Below are positions 29,992 through 38,226 of a DNA stretch of 38,226 nt, one piece after another. Made by a program: the position numbers and the translations under genes. Positions within the stretch are counted from its first letter, which is position 1, and each line of letters opens with the position of its first letter. The stretch is from Candidatus Bathyarchaeota archaeon. GTDB lineage: Archaea; Thermoproteota; Bathyarchaeia; Bathyarchaeales; SOJC01. The notes below the pieces were generated by a model, which saw only the letters and a program-made list of their open reading frames with translations, was not told where the DNA came from and made no database searches. Location of the stretch: positions 1,177,775-1,216,000 of the forward strand of contig CP070835.1 in assembly GCA_020341775.1 (NCBI GenBank), given 5' to 3'.

Positions 29992-32454
29992 ATGAGGACT
30001 TTACCGAAGAAAATCGATTTCCTTGCTGCTGAAGAGAAGTGGCAACAAAAATGGGAAGAATGGGGTATCTACCACTTTGATTGGAAGAACCGCTCCAAAT
30101 CCACTTTCAGCATAGATACTCCGCCCCCATATCCCAGCGGCGAATTTCACATGGGCAATGTCCTTAACTGGGTTTACATTGACATTGTCGCCCGGTACAA
30201 GCGGATGCGAGGTTTCAATGTGCATTTTCCTCAGGGTTGGGACTGTCACGGTCTGCAGATTGAGAGAAGGACTGAAAACGAATATGGAATAGAGAAATCT
30301 GGCATTCCTACAGCAGAATTCATTCGCCTTTGCAAGAGGTTTGTAGACAAATATGTAGACATAATGAAAACTGCAGTGAAGCAGTTAGGCTGTAGCAACG
30401 ACTGGACTATGGAATACAAAACCATGAATCCCGACTACTGGCGTCGCACCCAACTAAGTTTCATAATCCTCTATAGAAAAGGCTACATCTATCAAGGCAC
30501 TCACCCTGTTAATTGGTGTCCAAACTGTGAAACAGCCATCGCAGATGCCGAGGTAAACTATGAATCCCATCAAGGTGACCTCTTCTATATCAAATTCCTT
30601 CTGGAAGAGGGCGGCCACCTGATTGTTGCTACAACACGCCCCGAACTGATTCCAGCATGCGTCACTGTTGCCATCAACCCAAAGGACAACCGCTTCAGAA
30701 AATATGCAGGTCGAAACATTGTAACCCCAATATCACGCCGCGCTGTAAAGATCATTAAAGACAACATGGTTGACCCAAAGTTCGGATCGGGCGTGGTGAT
30801 GATTTGCACTTTTGGCGACAAAGCAGATGTTAAAACTGTGGCTAAATACGAGCTTCCAGTTACTGAGGTTATAACTAAAGATGGGAAAATGAACCGACGG
30901 GCAGGCAAATATGAAGGCTTGACTTTAGCTGAAGCTAAAACAGCGATCGCTGACGACTTGGAGAAACAAGGCTTAATGGTTAAGAGAGAGCCTGTCCAAC
31001 AAGAAATTGGTCTTTGTGACCGTTGTGGTGCGCCTATAGAAATTCTGGAAACAAAACAGTGGTTCATGAGAACTCGGAAATTAACCGAGCAGGTTGAAAA
31101 AACTGCAAACACCATCAAATGGCATCCAGATTATATGAAAACTCGCCTCATTGATTGGGCAAAATCCCTTGACTGGGACTGGGTCATCAGCCGGCAACGA
31201 GTATTTGGTACACCAATTCCAATTTGGTATTGCCAAGAATGTGGCGAAATCATATTGGCTGATGAAGACAGTCCTCCAATTGATCCGAAACAACAAAATC
31301 CGAACGTCAGCAAATGCCCAAGATGCAACCACACGAAATTCACTCCTGAAAGAGATGTGTTTGACACTTGGATGGATTCCTCAATTACTTGTGCTGTACA
31401 CGCAGGATGGCCGAACGTTTCTGAAACGGAACTACGTAGGCTTTTTCCAGCAGATCTCCACGCATCAGGCACTGACATTATTCGCACTTGGGCGTACTAT
31501 CTTATGGTGCGCCACCTTGCTCTTTTCAACGAGAAGCCCTACAAGACTTGTCTTATCAATGGCATGGTTCTTGGCAACGATGGCCGTAAAATGAGCAAGA
31601 GTCTTGGTAACTATATTGCCACGCCCGAAGTATTCAAAAAATACGGCGCAGATACGAGTCGCCAATGGGCAGCTGGCGGGGGCACTACTGGATCAGACAT
31701 TCCGTTCCGCTGGCCCGACGTAGAATACGCGTGGCGTTTCTTGATTAAGCTATGGAATGCCTGTCGTTTTGCGAGTCTCTTATTAAAGGATTATGAGCCA
31801 GCCAAGAAGGCGCCCGCGGACCTGCCTCTCTTGGACAAGTGGTTGTTGACAAAAATGGATCACACAACCGTGAAGGTCGGTGAAGCCTTAGAAAGATGCC
31901 AATTCAACGTCGTCATGGAAGAGATTAGGAACTTCACGTGGCGGGATTTATGTGATAATTATATTGAAGCAGCGAAGCACAGACTCTATAAGAATGAAGT
32001 CTATGGCGAGGAACAACGAAGGGCTGCCCAATACACGTTGTATACCGCTTTATTCAGAGTGTTACAGATCTTTGCCCCTATTGCCCCGCACATCACAGAA
32101 GAAATTTATCAAAAAATGTTTGCTGAAGACTTGAAACACAAAAGTATACACCTATCGCCGTGGCCGGAGGTGAAAAGACAGGAGATTGATGACGAAGCAG
32201 TAGAGAAGGGAGACTTGCTGGTGGCTGTGATTAGGGAGGTTAGACGCGAAAAAGCTCGGAAGAGAATTCCGTTGAATGCTGTGATTAAGGAGCTAATAAT
32301 TATTGTCGAATCTGAAGAGTATAACCGCGTCTTGAGTCGAAATGCAAAAGACATTTCCGGCACCTGCAGGATTCAGAAAATCGCTGTAATGCCACAGGGC
32401 GATAACGGCATAGAGGTTGAGGGCTACCCTGACGTACGATTTGTGGGCGTCTAA
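29992..32454 (+). CDS. valS: Valyl-tRNA synthetase
   Basis: Class I synthetase charging tRNA-Val, about 820 aa. Order: the HIGH-equivalent PYPSGEFHMGN, the insertion with Zn-type Cys (NWCPNCETA), and the editing CP1 domain (VATTRPELIPACVTVAINP, GSGVVMICTFGDKADV, typical of ValRS). Then CDRCGAPIEI, the second Zn ribbon (YCQECGE...CPRCNH), KMSKS (GRKMSKSLGN) and the anticodon-binding helical domain. The C-terminal tRNA arm is short, as in archaea. WDCHGLQIERRTE departs from the usual GLPTE at two positions. ATG 29992 is chosen over TTG 29986. A TATA-like gttatttatg lies near 29936-29945. Confidence 0.93.
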   Translation: MRTLPKKIDFLAAEEKWQQKWEEWGIYHFDWKNRSKSTFSIDTPPPYPSGEFHMGNVLNWVYIDIVARYKRMRGFNVHFPQGWDCHGLQIERRTENEYGIEKSGIPTAEFIRLCKRFVDKYVDIMKTAVKQLGCSNDWTMEYKTMNPDYWRRTQLSFIILYRKGYIYQGTHPVNWCPNCETAIADAEVNYESHQGDLFYIKFLLEEGGHLIVATTRPELIPACVTVAINPKDNRFRKYAGRNIVTPISRRAVKIIKDNMVDPKFGSGVVMICTFGDKADVKTVAKYELPVTEVITKDGKMNRRAGKYEGLTLAEAKTAIADDLEKQGLMVKREPVQQEIGLCDRCGAPIEILETKQWFMRTRKLTEQVEKTANTIKWHPDYMKTRLIDWAKSLDWDWVISRQRVFGTPIPIWYCQECGEIILADEDSPPIDPKQQNPNVSKCPRCNHTKFTPERDVFDTWMDSSITCAVHAGWPNVSETELRRLFPADLHASGTDIIRTWAYYLMVRHLALFNEKPYKTCLINGMVLGNDGRKMSKSLGNYIATPEVFKKYGADTSRQWAAGGGTTGSDIPFRWPDVEYAWRFLIKLWNACRFASLLLKDYEPAKKAPADLPLLDKWLLTKMDHTTVKVGEALERCQFNVVMEEIRNFTWRDLCDNYIEAAKHRLYKNEVYGEEQRRAAQYTLYTALFRVLQIFAPIAPHITEEIYQKMFAEDLKHKSIHLSPWPEVKRQEIDDEAVEKGDLLVAVIREVRREKARKRIPLNAVIKELIIIVESEEYNRVLSRNAKDISGTCRIQKIAVMPQGDNGIEVEGYPDVRFVGV

Positions 32455-32603
32455 CTTCACGCACGACATTGAAACGTCACCAAGGCTTTTCGTTCCCTAA
32501 GCGACCGACTCTGAACTTCAGCTGTTCAAGTGCTGGAAGGATTATTAACAGTTTAAAAACCAAGCGCATGCTCTTGACGAGCCTGCTGCTATAAGCCTTA
32601 TGT

Positions 32604-33866
32604 TCATATTTTGTATCTTAGGGTTGCTGCTATTCCACCGAACGCATTTTTTAGCATTTGTCCCTCTTCAGTATCAGTAGAGACCACCTCGACGTCCGCA
32701 TCATATTGCTCTGCTATTCCTGCCAGTTCCTCCACAACGTCCTCTACTTTCTCCACGGTCAATGACGGACTCTTACACTTCGGGCATGGTTCACCTGCGA
32801 TTTTCTGCTCGACGGCATCAACTTCCCGGCTCTTCGCTGTTTCTTTCTTGCTGTGGCCGCAGTTTCCACAGCTCACTGTAACCCGAGCGATGTCCAACGC
32901 ATCAGACACAATCAATGTGCCTACCGCGCCCATCTTTAATGCGCGCCTCACTTCGCGTTCACCGTAAGTAGCTAGTCCAGTATCATGACCCACCTCATAC
33001 AAGAATTTCTGCATAAGTGCCCTCTCTTCAACGTACCGCACCCGACGCATAATCTCGGGGGCTTTCTCGACTACTTCCTTCACACCTTGCTCTCCAGTAT
33101 AAGCTGTATCTAAAGTCGCTAAAATCCGATCTTTCAACTGGTAATGCAAATAATCTCCCTTTAAAAAATCGTTCTTGATGGGTCCCGGACCTGCCACGAT
33201 AATCCCTTTCAAGCCCTCTACGCCTAGAAAAATTTCCGAAGTATATTCACCAACACGATTGAAGAATTCTAAAATCTTTGCTTCTCGCTGCCGTTCAAAC
33301 CTCCGGGCCGATTGGCCTCCAGCTCGCATCTTTCCTGGAATGCCAGATGTTATCTCTTTCACAATGTTCAGAGTTCTGCCTTGCAGCAAGGCAAAAGTAG
33401 CCTCGCTCGAATCCGCCAAGAGAATTCCATAGACATCTTTCTCTCTTAGCATTTCTTCAAGATATTTTGTGTGAAATCGACTATCACATCGGTAAAGGTT
33501 GATGCTTATAGGTTCCGGCGGAGCCAAAACATACGTCTCATTCCGCTCACTTCCTGGACCGTTCTGTGGAATGGCTCCGCTGAAAATCACCAACCCATTT
33601 TCAGGCACTGTCTTGAAGAGCTTCAACCGTTGCATGACCTTTGTGATCGCGTCTTGAACATTGTTTCTGGTTGTATCGCTCTTGATGTTAGCCGCTGTCC
33701 CGTACTCCTGTCGCAAAGTGGTTGAAACTTCGCTAATGTGTTTTCCCGGTGGCACATAAAGGCTAACCAGTTCGGTGCCTCGCCCCTCTTTTTCACCCAG
33801 TTTCTCCAATGTTTTTCTGAGACGAAAAATCTCCAGCGAACTGCGTTTCTTTTTGGGCTTTTTCAA
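32604..33866 (-). CDS. prf1: Peptide chain release factor aRF1
   Basis: Single archaeal class I release factor, eRF1-like, recognising all three stop codons. The 420 aa include the N-terminal decoding domain with NIKS (GTAANIKSDTTRNNV). The middle domain has GGQ (GKMRAGGQSARRFERQRE), which triggers hydrolysis of peptidyl-tRNA. The C-terminal domain has a zinc-ribbon insert (CGNCGHSKKE...CPKCKS). ATG 33866 is the start. All motifs are intact, so normal termination at UAG is expected in this organism. It is monocistronic, convergent with valS across about 150 bases of noncoding sequence. Confidence 0.95.
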   Translation of the reverse strand: MKKPKKKRSSLEIFRLRKTLEKLGEKEGRGTELVSLYVPPGKHISEVSTTLRQEYGTAANIKSDTTRNNVQDAITKVMQRLKLFKTVPENGLVIFSGAIPQNGPGSERNETYVLAPPEPISINLYRCDSRFHTKYLEEMLREKDVYGILLADSSEATFALLQGRTLNIVKEITSGIPGKMRAGGQSARRFERQREAKILEFFNRVGEYTSEIFLGVEGLKGIIVAGPGPIKNDFLKGDYLHYQLKDRILATLDTAYTGEQGVKEVVEKAPEIMRRVRYVEERALMQKFLYEVGHDTGLATYGEREVRRALKMGAVGTLIVSDALDIARVTVSCGNCGHSKKETAKSREVDAVEQKIAGEPCPKCKSPSLTVEKVEDVVEELAGIAEQYDADVEVVSTDTEEGQMLKNAFGGIAATLRYKI

Positions 33867-33998
33867 GCTAAAGCTTCCACAAGTAGAAGGCTACATAACA
33901 CGTCCTGCTCTTAAAAGTTGTCATTCTCGAAGTCACATCATGATTTATTAGTGAGTAATGTCAACTTTTGACATTCTACCAAACAAGGAGACCCTTCA

Positions 33999-34823
33999 AC
34001 GACAATACTCGAATTATTTTTCCTCCCGATCATGAGTTTTCTAGTTGGAGTCATCGCAGCTATGTTGGGCATAGGAGGTGGGGTCTTCATTGTTCCTGCA
34101 CTCCAGCTACTACCTCTGAGCATCGAGTTCACTCCCCAAATGGCTGCGGGCACCAGTCTCGCCATGATCGTATTTAAAGCATTATCATCTACAAGTCGCT
34201 ACACACAGCAGAGACGCATCGATTATAGAATAGGACTCCTCCTCGCCACTGTTACTATACCTGGTGCCCTAGTAGGAGCCTTATTGACAAAGGAAATCCC
34301 TAGTTTTATGTTGAGGTTAATCTTCGCCTTCTTCCTCCTGTATGTTGCCTCTAGAATGTTTTTCACCTATAGCCTCGGCAAATTTTCGATATTGGAGAAC
34401 CGCGGAGGTGGCTGGAGCCGCTGCATTGTCGATTCGGACGACAACGTATATCAGTACTCTGCGAACATGGCGATTGGACTGCCTTTAGGCTTTTTAGCAG
34501 GCGTTTCTTCTGGGCTGCTGGGCATTGGCGGTGGCGCTCTTATGGTCCCAATTCTGCATTTTGCCCTCTGTTTTCCAATGCATCTTGCGGTAGCCACCTC
34601 AGCTTTCACTATGATATTCACCTCGATTTCTGGCACAACGACCCACTATTATGCGGGGAATATTCAGTTTGACTATGCCCTGATTCTAAGCGTAGGTGTT
34701 GTTGTTGGAGCGCAGATAGGCGCACACGTGGCAAAACGTATTTCAAGCAAGAATCTGCAGAGAGTTTTCGGTGGGATCTTAGTGCTTATGAGCATAAGCA
34801 TGTTTCTAAAATCTTTTGGATGA
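33999..34823 (+). CDS. TauE/SafE-type anion permease, apparent non-AUG start
   Basis: Membrane permease of the TauE/SafE family, whose members export sulfite, sulfoacetate or related organic anions. Two repeats each carry the signature: AAMLGIGGGVFIVPALQL near the start and SSGLLGIGGGALMVPILH in the second half, with about eight helices. The first canonical start is ATG 34032. However, the frame upstream encodes a family-like first helix, TILELFFLPI then MSFLVGVIAAM, with no ATG, GTG or TTG. AAGGAG at 33985-33990 lies 8 bases before ACG 33999, so I choose ACG; ATA 34005 is an alternative. The substrate is unknown. Confidence 0.8.
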   Translation, partial: TTILELFFLPIMSFLVGVIAAMLGIGGGVFIVPALQLLPLSIEFTPQMAAGTSLAMIVFKALSSTSRYTQQRRIDYRIGLLLATVTIPGALVGALLTKEIPSFMLRLIFAFFLLYVASRMFFTYSLGKFSILENRGGGWSRCIVDSDDNVYQYSANMAIGLPLGFLAGVSSGLLGIGGGALMVPILHFALCFPMHLAVATSAFTMIFTSISGTTTHYYAGNIQFDYALILSVGVVVGAQIGAHVAKRISSKNLQRVFGGILVLMSISMFLKSFG

Positions 34824-34876
34824 TGAGAGAATTTGCTATTTGTTTTGGCAATAATTAGCATCATAAGAGGGAAGAT

Positions 34877-35314
34877 GTGTGGATCCAAGACATGGAACAG
34901 TTAAACATTTACGTTGATGGAGCTTCCCGAGGTAATCCTGGACCCTCAGCTGCGGCAGTCAAAATCACAGACGCAAGAGGAGTAGCGGTGAAGAGGTTCT
35001 CCAAGTTTTTGGGCAGAAAGACTAACAACCAGGCAGAGTATGAAGCATTGATAGTTGCATTGGAGCAAGCGCGTCAACTTACAGATAAATCCGTGGAGTG
35101 TTTCCTAGACAGCGAATTGGTGGTTAAGCAGCTTCGAGGAGAATATCGGATCAAGAATCCTCGTTTGAGGAGTCTTTGGCAAAAAATTCGTGATATTCAG
35201 CAGTACTTCCAAAATGTTTCATTCAATTATGTTTCGCGGTTAGATGAAAATATTGCGGAAGTGGACAGAATGGCTAATCGCGTATTGGACAGCGTATTGG
35301 GCGAGAAATGTTAG
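34877..35314 (+). CDS. rnhA: Ribonuclease H type 1-like
   Basis: 145 aa RNase HI fold, removing RNA from RNA-DNA hybrids. Catalytic residues are Asp in YVDGASRGNPG, Glu in NNQAEYEAL, Asp in FLDSELVVKQL and a final Asp in AEVDRMANRVLD. GTG 34877 has gaggga about four bases upstream. ATG 34892 (MEQLNIYVDG), the more usual family N-terminus, is the alternative. The protein is short and has no extra domain, as in archaeal type 1 enzymes. It lies between the permease and CPBP genes in the same direction. Confidence 0.9.
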   Translation: MWIQDMEQLNIYVDGASRGNPGPSAAAVKITDARGVAVKRFSKFLGRKTNNQAEYEALIVALEQARQLTDKSVECFLDSELVVKQLRGEYRIKNPRLRSLWQKIRDIQQYFQNVSFNYVSRLDENIAEVDRMANRVLDSVLGEKC

Positions 35315-35364
35315 GTTAAAGTTAATAGAAACCTTTCATTTCTCTAGCACAAGCGGGGCACTCT

Positions 35365-36414
35365 ATGAATTCCAGTGTATCTCAAACGTTGCGACAACTT
35401 CTTTTCGCGGTTCTTCTGGTAACCAGCTTCTTCGTCATCATAACGTATTTGCTTTCGATGGGTCTAGGTGTGTTAATTTTTTTCTCCACCGAAGAAGGAT
35501 TGGAGTTCAGTCGAGAATCAGTAATTCGCCCATTGTTCATTACTAATGTAAACGCTGGCCTATACTTCCTATTTCTCTGGTGGGTTTTCGCTTTCTGCTT
35601 TGCTGCTTCTTGGAAGTACAGAGAAAGCCTGTCTAAGAAGACCCATGATTTCCTTTCAGGCAATACCAAACGAAGCCCATTTCGCAATAACCTGCTTGCT
35701 ATGCCGCTAATATCTTCTATGTTGCTTGTGGCCATTATTGTGCTGCATTTAGTTCAAACGCAAAGCGGAATTCCAACTGGCGAGCCAAGTGTCACTGACC
35801 CACTCTCTGATTTTCTTCGATTTTCAAACGCCCCAGTAGTTGAAGAGATTATCTTTCGCATAGTTCCCATAGGCACTTTCTTGGTAACTTACGTCTATCT
35901 TGCAGGAAAAACAATGAAACCGAATTCTTCAGGAAGCCAAAGACTGAAGACCTGTATCTTATCTGTTTTTCAGCCGGAAAGAGCGAAAGAAGCGATTGGC
36001 TTGAAAACCATCAGTGATAAAGGTTTTTTTGGGGGGCTTATTTGGGCTGAGTGGGTGATGATATTCTTCACTGCTGCTCTTTTTGGGGTCGCTCATTATC
36101 TGGGTGGTTGGGGTCCTGGAAAAGTGTCGCAAGCGGCGCTGAGCGGCGCCGTCTTTGCCTTGGCTTATCTCTATTATGGAATTCAAGCACCCATTCTGCT
36201 TCATTGGTATTTCAATTACTACTTCACTGCTTTTGATTTGTCTGTTGTTTTCTTGCCTATTGAAGTAGACGTCTATTCTTTCAGCTGGTCCCTCAACATT
36301 CTACTGGGAGCACTGACGGGGGTAGTGATGTTAATCTTCGGAATAATCTTTCTATTTGAAAGATGGTCGAAAACTCCAGTCGCTTCTGGATCACTAGGTC
36401 AGCAATCTAGCTGA
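35365..36414 (+). CDS. CPBP-family intramembrane glutamic endopeptidase
   Basis: 349 aa with about eight membrane helices. The CAAX-protease/Abi signature is intact: EEIIFR (in NAPVVEEIIFRIVPIG), then FGVAHYLGGW and a third motif with HWYFNYYFTAF. These supply the two Glu, Arg and His residues of the active site. Family members act in prenyl-protein processing, bacteriocin self-immunity or regulated proteolysis; the role in archaea is mostly unknown. ATG 35365 is the start. It is convergent with hisS, overlapping its stop by 8 bases. Confidence 0.83.
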   Translation: MNSSVSQTLRQLLFAVLLVTSFFVIITYLLSMGLGVLIFFSTEEGLEFSRESVIRPLFITNVNAGLYFLFLWWVFAFCFAASWKYRESLSKKTHDFLSGNTKRSPFRNNLLAMPLISSMLLVAIIVLHLVQTQSGIPTGEPSVTDPLSDFLRFSNAPVVEEIIFRIVPIGTFLVTYVYLAGKTMKPNSSGSQRLKTCILSVFQPERAKEAIGLKTISDKGFFGGLIWAEWVMIFFTAALFGVAHYLGGWGPGKVSQAALSGAVFALAYLYYGIQAPILLHWYFNYYFTAFDLSVVFLPIEVDVYSFSWSLNILLGALTGVVMLIFGIIFLFERWSKTPVASGSLGQQSS

Positions 36415-37702
36415 ATCTTTCTAGGAGTATTTGGGAAAGCTCTTGGATTTTAACGGATGTCTGTTGGCGATTCTTCAGATTCCGAACCACCAATGTTTCT
36501 TCTTTCAGCTCCTTAGGGCCTAGGATAACAGCATAGTTCGCTTTTCGTCTATCCGCATCCTGCAATGCTCGAGATATTGTACGACCCATAATCTCCATCT
36601 CCACTGAGATCCCTTTTGACCTCAACTGCAGGGCGATCGCCAAAGCTCGAGGAATGAGCTTTGCCCCGATAGGAATCACAACTACGAATCGCTCAGAGAA
36701 TTCGGGGTTGGCATTCTGTTTGTCCAAGGCTAACGTAATGCGGTCTAATCCATGAGCCACCCCTACAGCGGGGGTCGATTCACCACCAAACAATTCAACA
36801 AGTCGGTCATATCGTCCACCACCACCTAAGGAGATTTCCATCTCAGGAGCCAATGGCTCAAAAATCATTCCCGTGTAGTATTCCAAACCTCGTGCGAATC
36901 CCGCCTCAACCATTATGTGAGATTCAACTCCGCTGTCCCTGCATAGCTCAATTATTTGCCCCAAGTTTTCCACTCCAGCCACAGCACTTTCATATTTCTT
37001 TAGTTTCCTTTTGAGTTGGTTCAAAACCTTCAACGCGTCTTTTCCCTTGGCCTCAAAGATCTTCTTCAGAGTTGCGATGCCCTCCTGTGAAACCCCAAAC
37101 TTTCTTGCAGCTCTAAGTGCTTGGGTACGCCGTTTAGCGTCTAAAAGCTGCATGACAGAGTTTTGCTGTTCATCCTTTACACCTTCCTCCAACAAGAGCC
37201 CACGCAAAATACCCACGTGTCCAATCTTAAACCAATGATTGCGAAGCCCAAGTCTTCGTATGATGTTGCTAGTTAATGAGAGAACCTCCACATCCGCTTC
37301 TGGTCGGTCGCTACCAATGATTTCAAAGTTTGATTGCCAAAACTCGCGGTACCGCCCAAACTGGGGTTCATCATATCTGTAAAGGGTGCCCGACGAAAAC
37401 AGCCTTAAAGGCTTAGGATCATTGCGCAAAGTAGTTGCTATCAATCGGGCAATAGAGGCTGTGAATTCAGGTCTCAAAGCTACTTTGCGCCCTGCCAAGT
37501 CTTCAAAAGCATACATGCGAGTCTTAATGTCTTCTCCAGACTTGGCCGCCAACAAATCGTAATTCTCTACCAGAGGTGTAACAACTTCCCTAAATCGGTA
37601 GAGCCGTGCAACCTCTTTGGCAGCAGCCTCCACACGTCTAAGCTTTTTGGCGTCTAGCGGCAAAAAATCTCGCATTCCCCGGACAGTCTGAAATTTTGCC
37701 AT
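36407..37702 (-). CDS. hisS: Histidyl-tRNA synthetase
   Basis: Class II synthetase, 431 aa. It begins KFQTVRGMRDFLPLDAKKLR. Motif 1 and 2 regions include LRPEFTASIARL and LYRYDEPQFGRYREFWQSNF. The HisA-type histidine loop is ARGLEYYTGMIFEP, and GGGGRYDRLVELFGG is followed by GVAHGLDRITLAL (motif 3). The C-terminal anticodon domain has IPIGAKLIPRALAIALQLRS. ATG 37702 is the start. It lies 10 bases after endA on the same strand, so endA and hisS are probably co-transcribed. Confidence 0.95.
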   Translation of the reverse strand: MAKFQTVRGMRDFLPLDAKKLRRVEAAAKEVARLYRFREVVTPLVENYDLLAAKSGEDIKTRMYAFEDLAGRKVALRPEFTASIARLIATTLRNDPKPLRLFSSGTLYRYDEPQFGRYREFWQSNFEIIGSDRPEADVEVLSLTSNIIRRLGLRNHWFKIGHVGILRGLLLEEGVKDEQQNSVMQLLDAKRRTQALRAARKFGVSQEGIATLKKIFEAKGKDALKVLNQLKRKLKKYESAVAGVENLGQIIELCRDSGVESHIMVEAGFARGLEYYTGMIFEPLAPEMEISLGGGGRYDRLVELFGGESTPAVGVAHGLDRITLALDKQNANPEFSERFVVVIPIGAKLIPRALAIALQLRSKGISVEMEIMGRTISRALQDADRRKANYAVILGPKELKEETLVVRNLKNRQQTSVKIQELSQILLERFS

Positions 37703-37712
37703 ACGGTTTCCT

Positions 37713-38226
37713 CTATTGCTTTTTCATGGTTAGATTTGAAATGGTGTAGTAAACGATTTCTCCACGGCGATTTATAACGGCTAGCACCATTTTCTTCTTC
37801 AAACTGTGAACCTGCTTCAATACTTGTGCCAATTCTTTCACCGATGTAGGTTTACCTTCTTGAATGCCACGAATGAGATATGCTGCGGTTGCTTTTCCGT
37901 ACTCGCCTCTTTCATAAACTCTAAAATCTATTCCTAATCCAAATCCTTCCCTTACCACATAGCCACGACTCCTCAAATCTCGGTAAATCAAATATCTGAC
38001 CCAAATATTCTCGTCGACATTCTCAAACCGATGTAGGAGTTCTTGAAAAATCAAAGCCTGGTGGGATCCTTCTTCATAGACCTCAAGCAACTCCTTGCTT
38101 TGAAGAAATAGCGCTTCATAAAAACTCAAGGTTAATTTCTTGTTCTTTAAAGTTCCATATCCGCGAGAGGTGAGATCTTCAACATTCCCACCAGCTGACA
38201 CTGCAATGCCGTCCTTTGAAAGAAAA
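37713..38226 (-). CDS. endA: tRNA-splicing endonuclease EndA-family protein lacking the catalytic His (5' end outside window)
   Basis: The minus-strand frame enters from the right edge (FLSKDGIAVSAGGNVEDL), so the N-terminus is missing. The catalytic domain is clear: WVRYLIYRDLRSRGYVVREG, GIDFRVYERGEYGKATAAYL and LKKKMVLAVINRRGEIVYYT. Of the Tyr-His-Lys triad, the Tyr (RVYERG) and Lys (LKKK) remain, but the His three residues before YL(I/V) reads Thr (codon at 37887-37889). Family members with incomplete triads serve as structural subunits in heterotetrameric EndA. A GTG at 38201 could start a short version, but upstream residues are family-like. Co-transcribed with hisS. Confidence 0.85.
   Translation of the reverse strand, partial: FLSKDGIAVSAGGNVEDLTSRGYGTLKNKKLTLSFYEALFLQSKELLEVYEEGSHQALIFQELLHRFENVDENIWVRYLIYRDLRSRGYVVREGFGLGIDFRVYERGEYGKATAAYLIRGIQEGKPTSVKELAQVLKQVHSLKKKMVLAVINRRGEIVYYTISNLTMKKQ

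Noticed and set aside
34821..34860. C/D-box guide RNA starting at atgatgaga after the permease gene.
   Set aside because: A C-box-like ATGATGA is present but no D or D' CUGA follows at a usable distance.
1..38226. CRISPR array, complete insertion sequence or rRNA.
   Set aside because: No regularly spaced repeats, no transposase with terminal repeats and no rRNA-like segments were seen on reading both strands.

Overview
The window is chromosomal DNA from an archaeon. The evidence is a set of archaeal hallmark genes: sn-glycerol-1-phosphate dehydrogenase for archaeal ether lipids, a 20S proteasome beta subunit, the KH/beta-CASP termination nuclease FttA (aCPSF1), archaeal SepF, TrmY, endonuclease Q, aRF1, archaeal-type ValRS and HisRS, and a tRNA-splicing endonuclease. 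AT-rich BRE/TATA-like promoters, SD motifs of the GGAGGUGAU type, many TTG/GTG starts, a multi-gene acyl-CoA dehydrogenase complement and a Tad-like pilus locus suggest a TACK-type lineage such as Bathyarchaeia. That placement is inference; no rRNA is present to test it.

Layout. 1-5.5 kb is housekeeping: FKBP (cut by the left edge), egsA, psmB, fttA, sepF, trmY. 5.5-6.9 kb is gene-poor. It holds tRNA-Thr(CGU), an amber-interrupted ribbon-helix-helix/CcdA-like reading frame running into the tRNA, a 10-bp-arm inverted repeat, several alternating CG tracts and a G/C-tract element before thiL. 6.9-9.7 kb has thiL, a MetE-core-like gene that apparently starts at a non-AUG codon, and two small genes. 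9.8-15 kb has a polyferredoxin-type membrane protein, endonuclease Q, a DedA-like membrane protein, proC and an acyl-CoA dehydrogenase. 15.2-19.9 kb is a compact type IV pilus operon (ATPase, two TadC-like membrane proteins, two class III signal-peptide proteins), converging on a zinc-ribbon/nuclease-like gene. 21-24.8 kb is an acyl-CoA dehydrogenase pair behind a palindrome-rich promoter, with a tandem AsnC/Lrp-like regulator converging on it. 24.8-30 kb is accessory: small secreted proteins, a Cys-cluster protein, RimK-type ligase plus FdhD, a winged-helix protein, an ORF with no start codon and a tyrosine-recombinase remnant. 30-38.2 kb returns to housekeeping: valS, prf1, a TauE permease, rnhA, a CPBP protease, hisS and endA (cut by the right edge).

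How the genes work together. The acyl-CoA dehydrogenases with their adjacent regulator point to fatty-, amino- or aromatic-acid oxidation. RimK-type ligase plus FdhD, the MetE-core gene and the ferredoxin membrane protein fit folate/methanopterin C1 and Mo/W enzyme metabolism, but no catalytic C1 enzyme is in the window. The most unusual points are three genes whose conserved N-termini extend upstream of every ATG/GTG/TTG, an EndA whose catalytic His is replaced by Thr, an acyl-CoA dehydrogenase lacking the usual catalytic Glu, the palindrome cluster at 21.06-21.17 kb, and the degraded tRNA-Thr neighbourhood.
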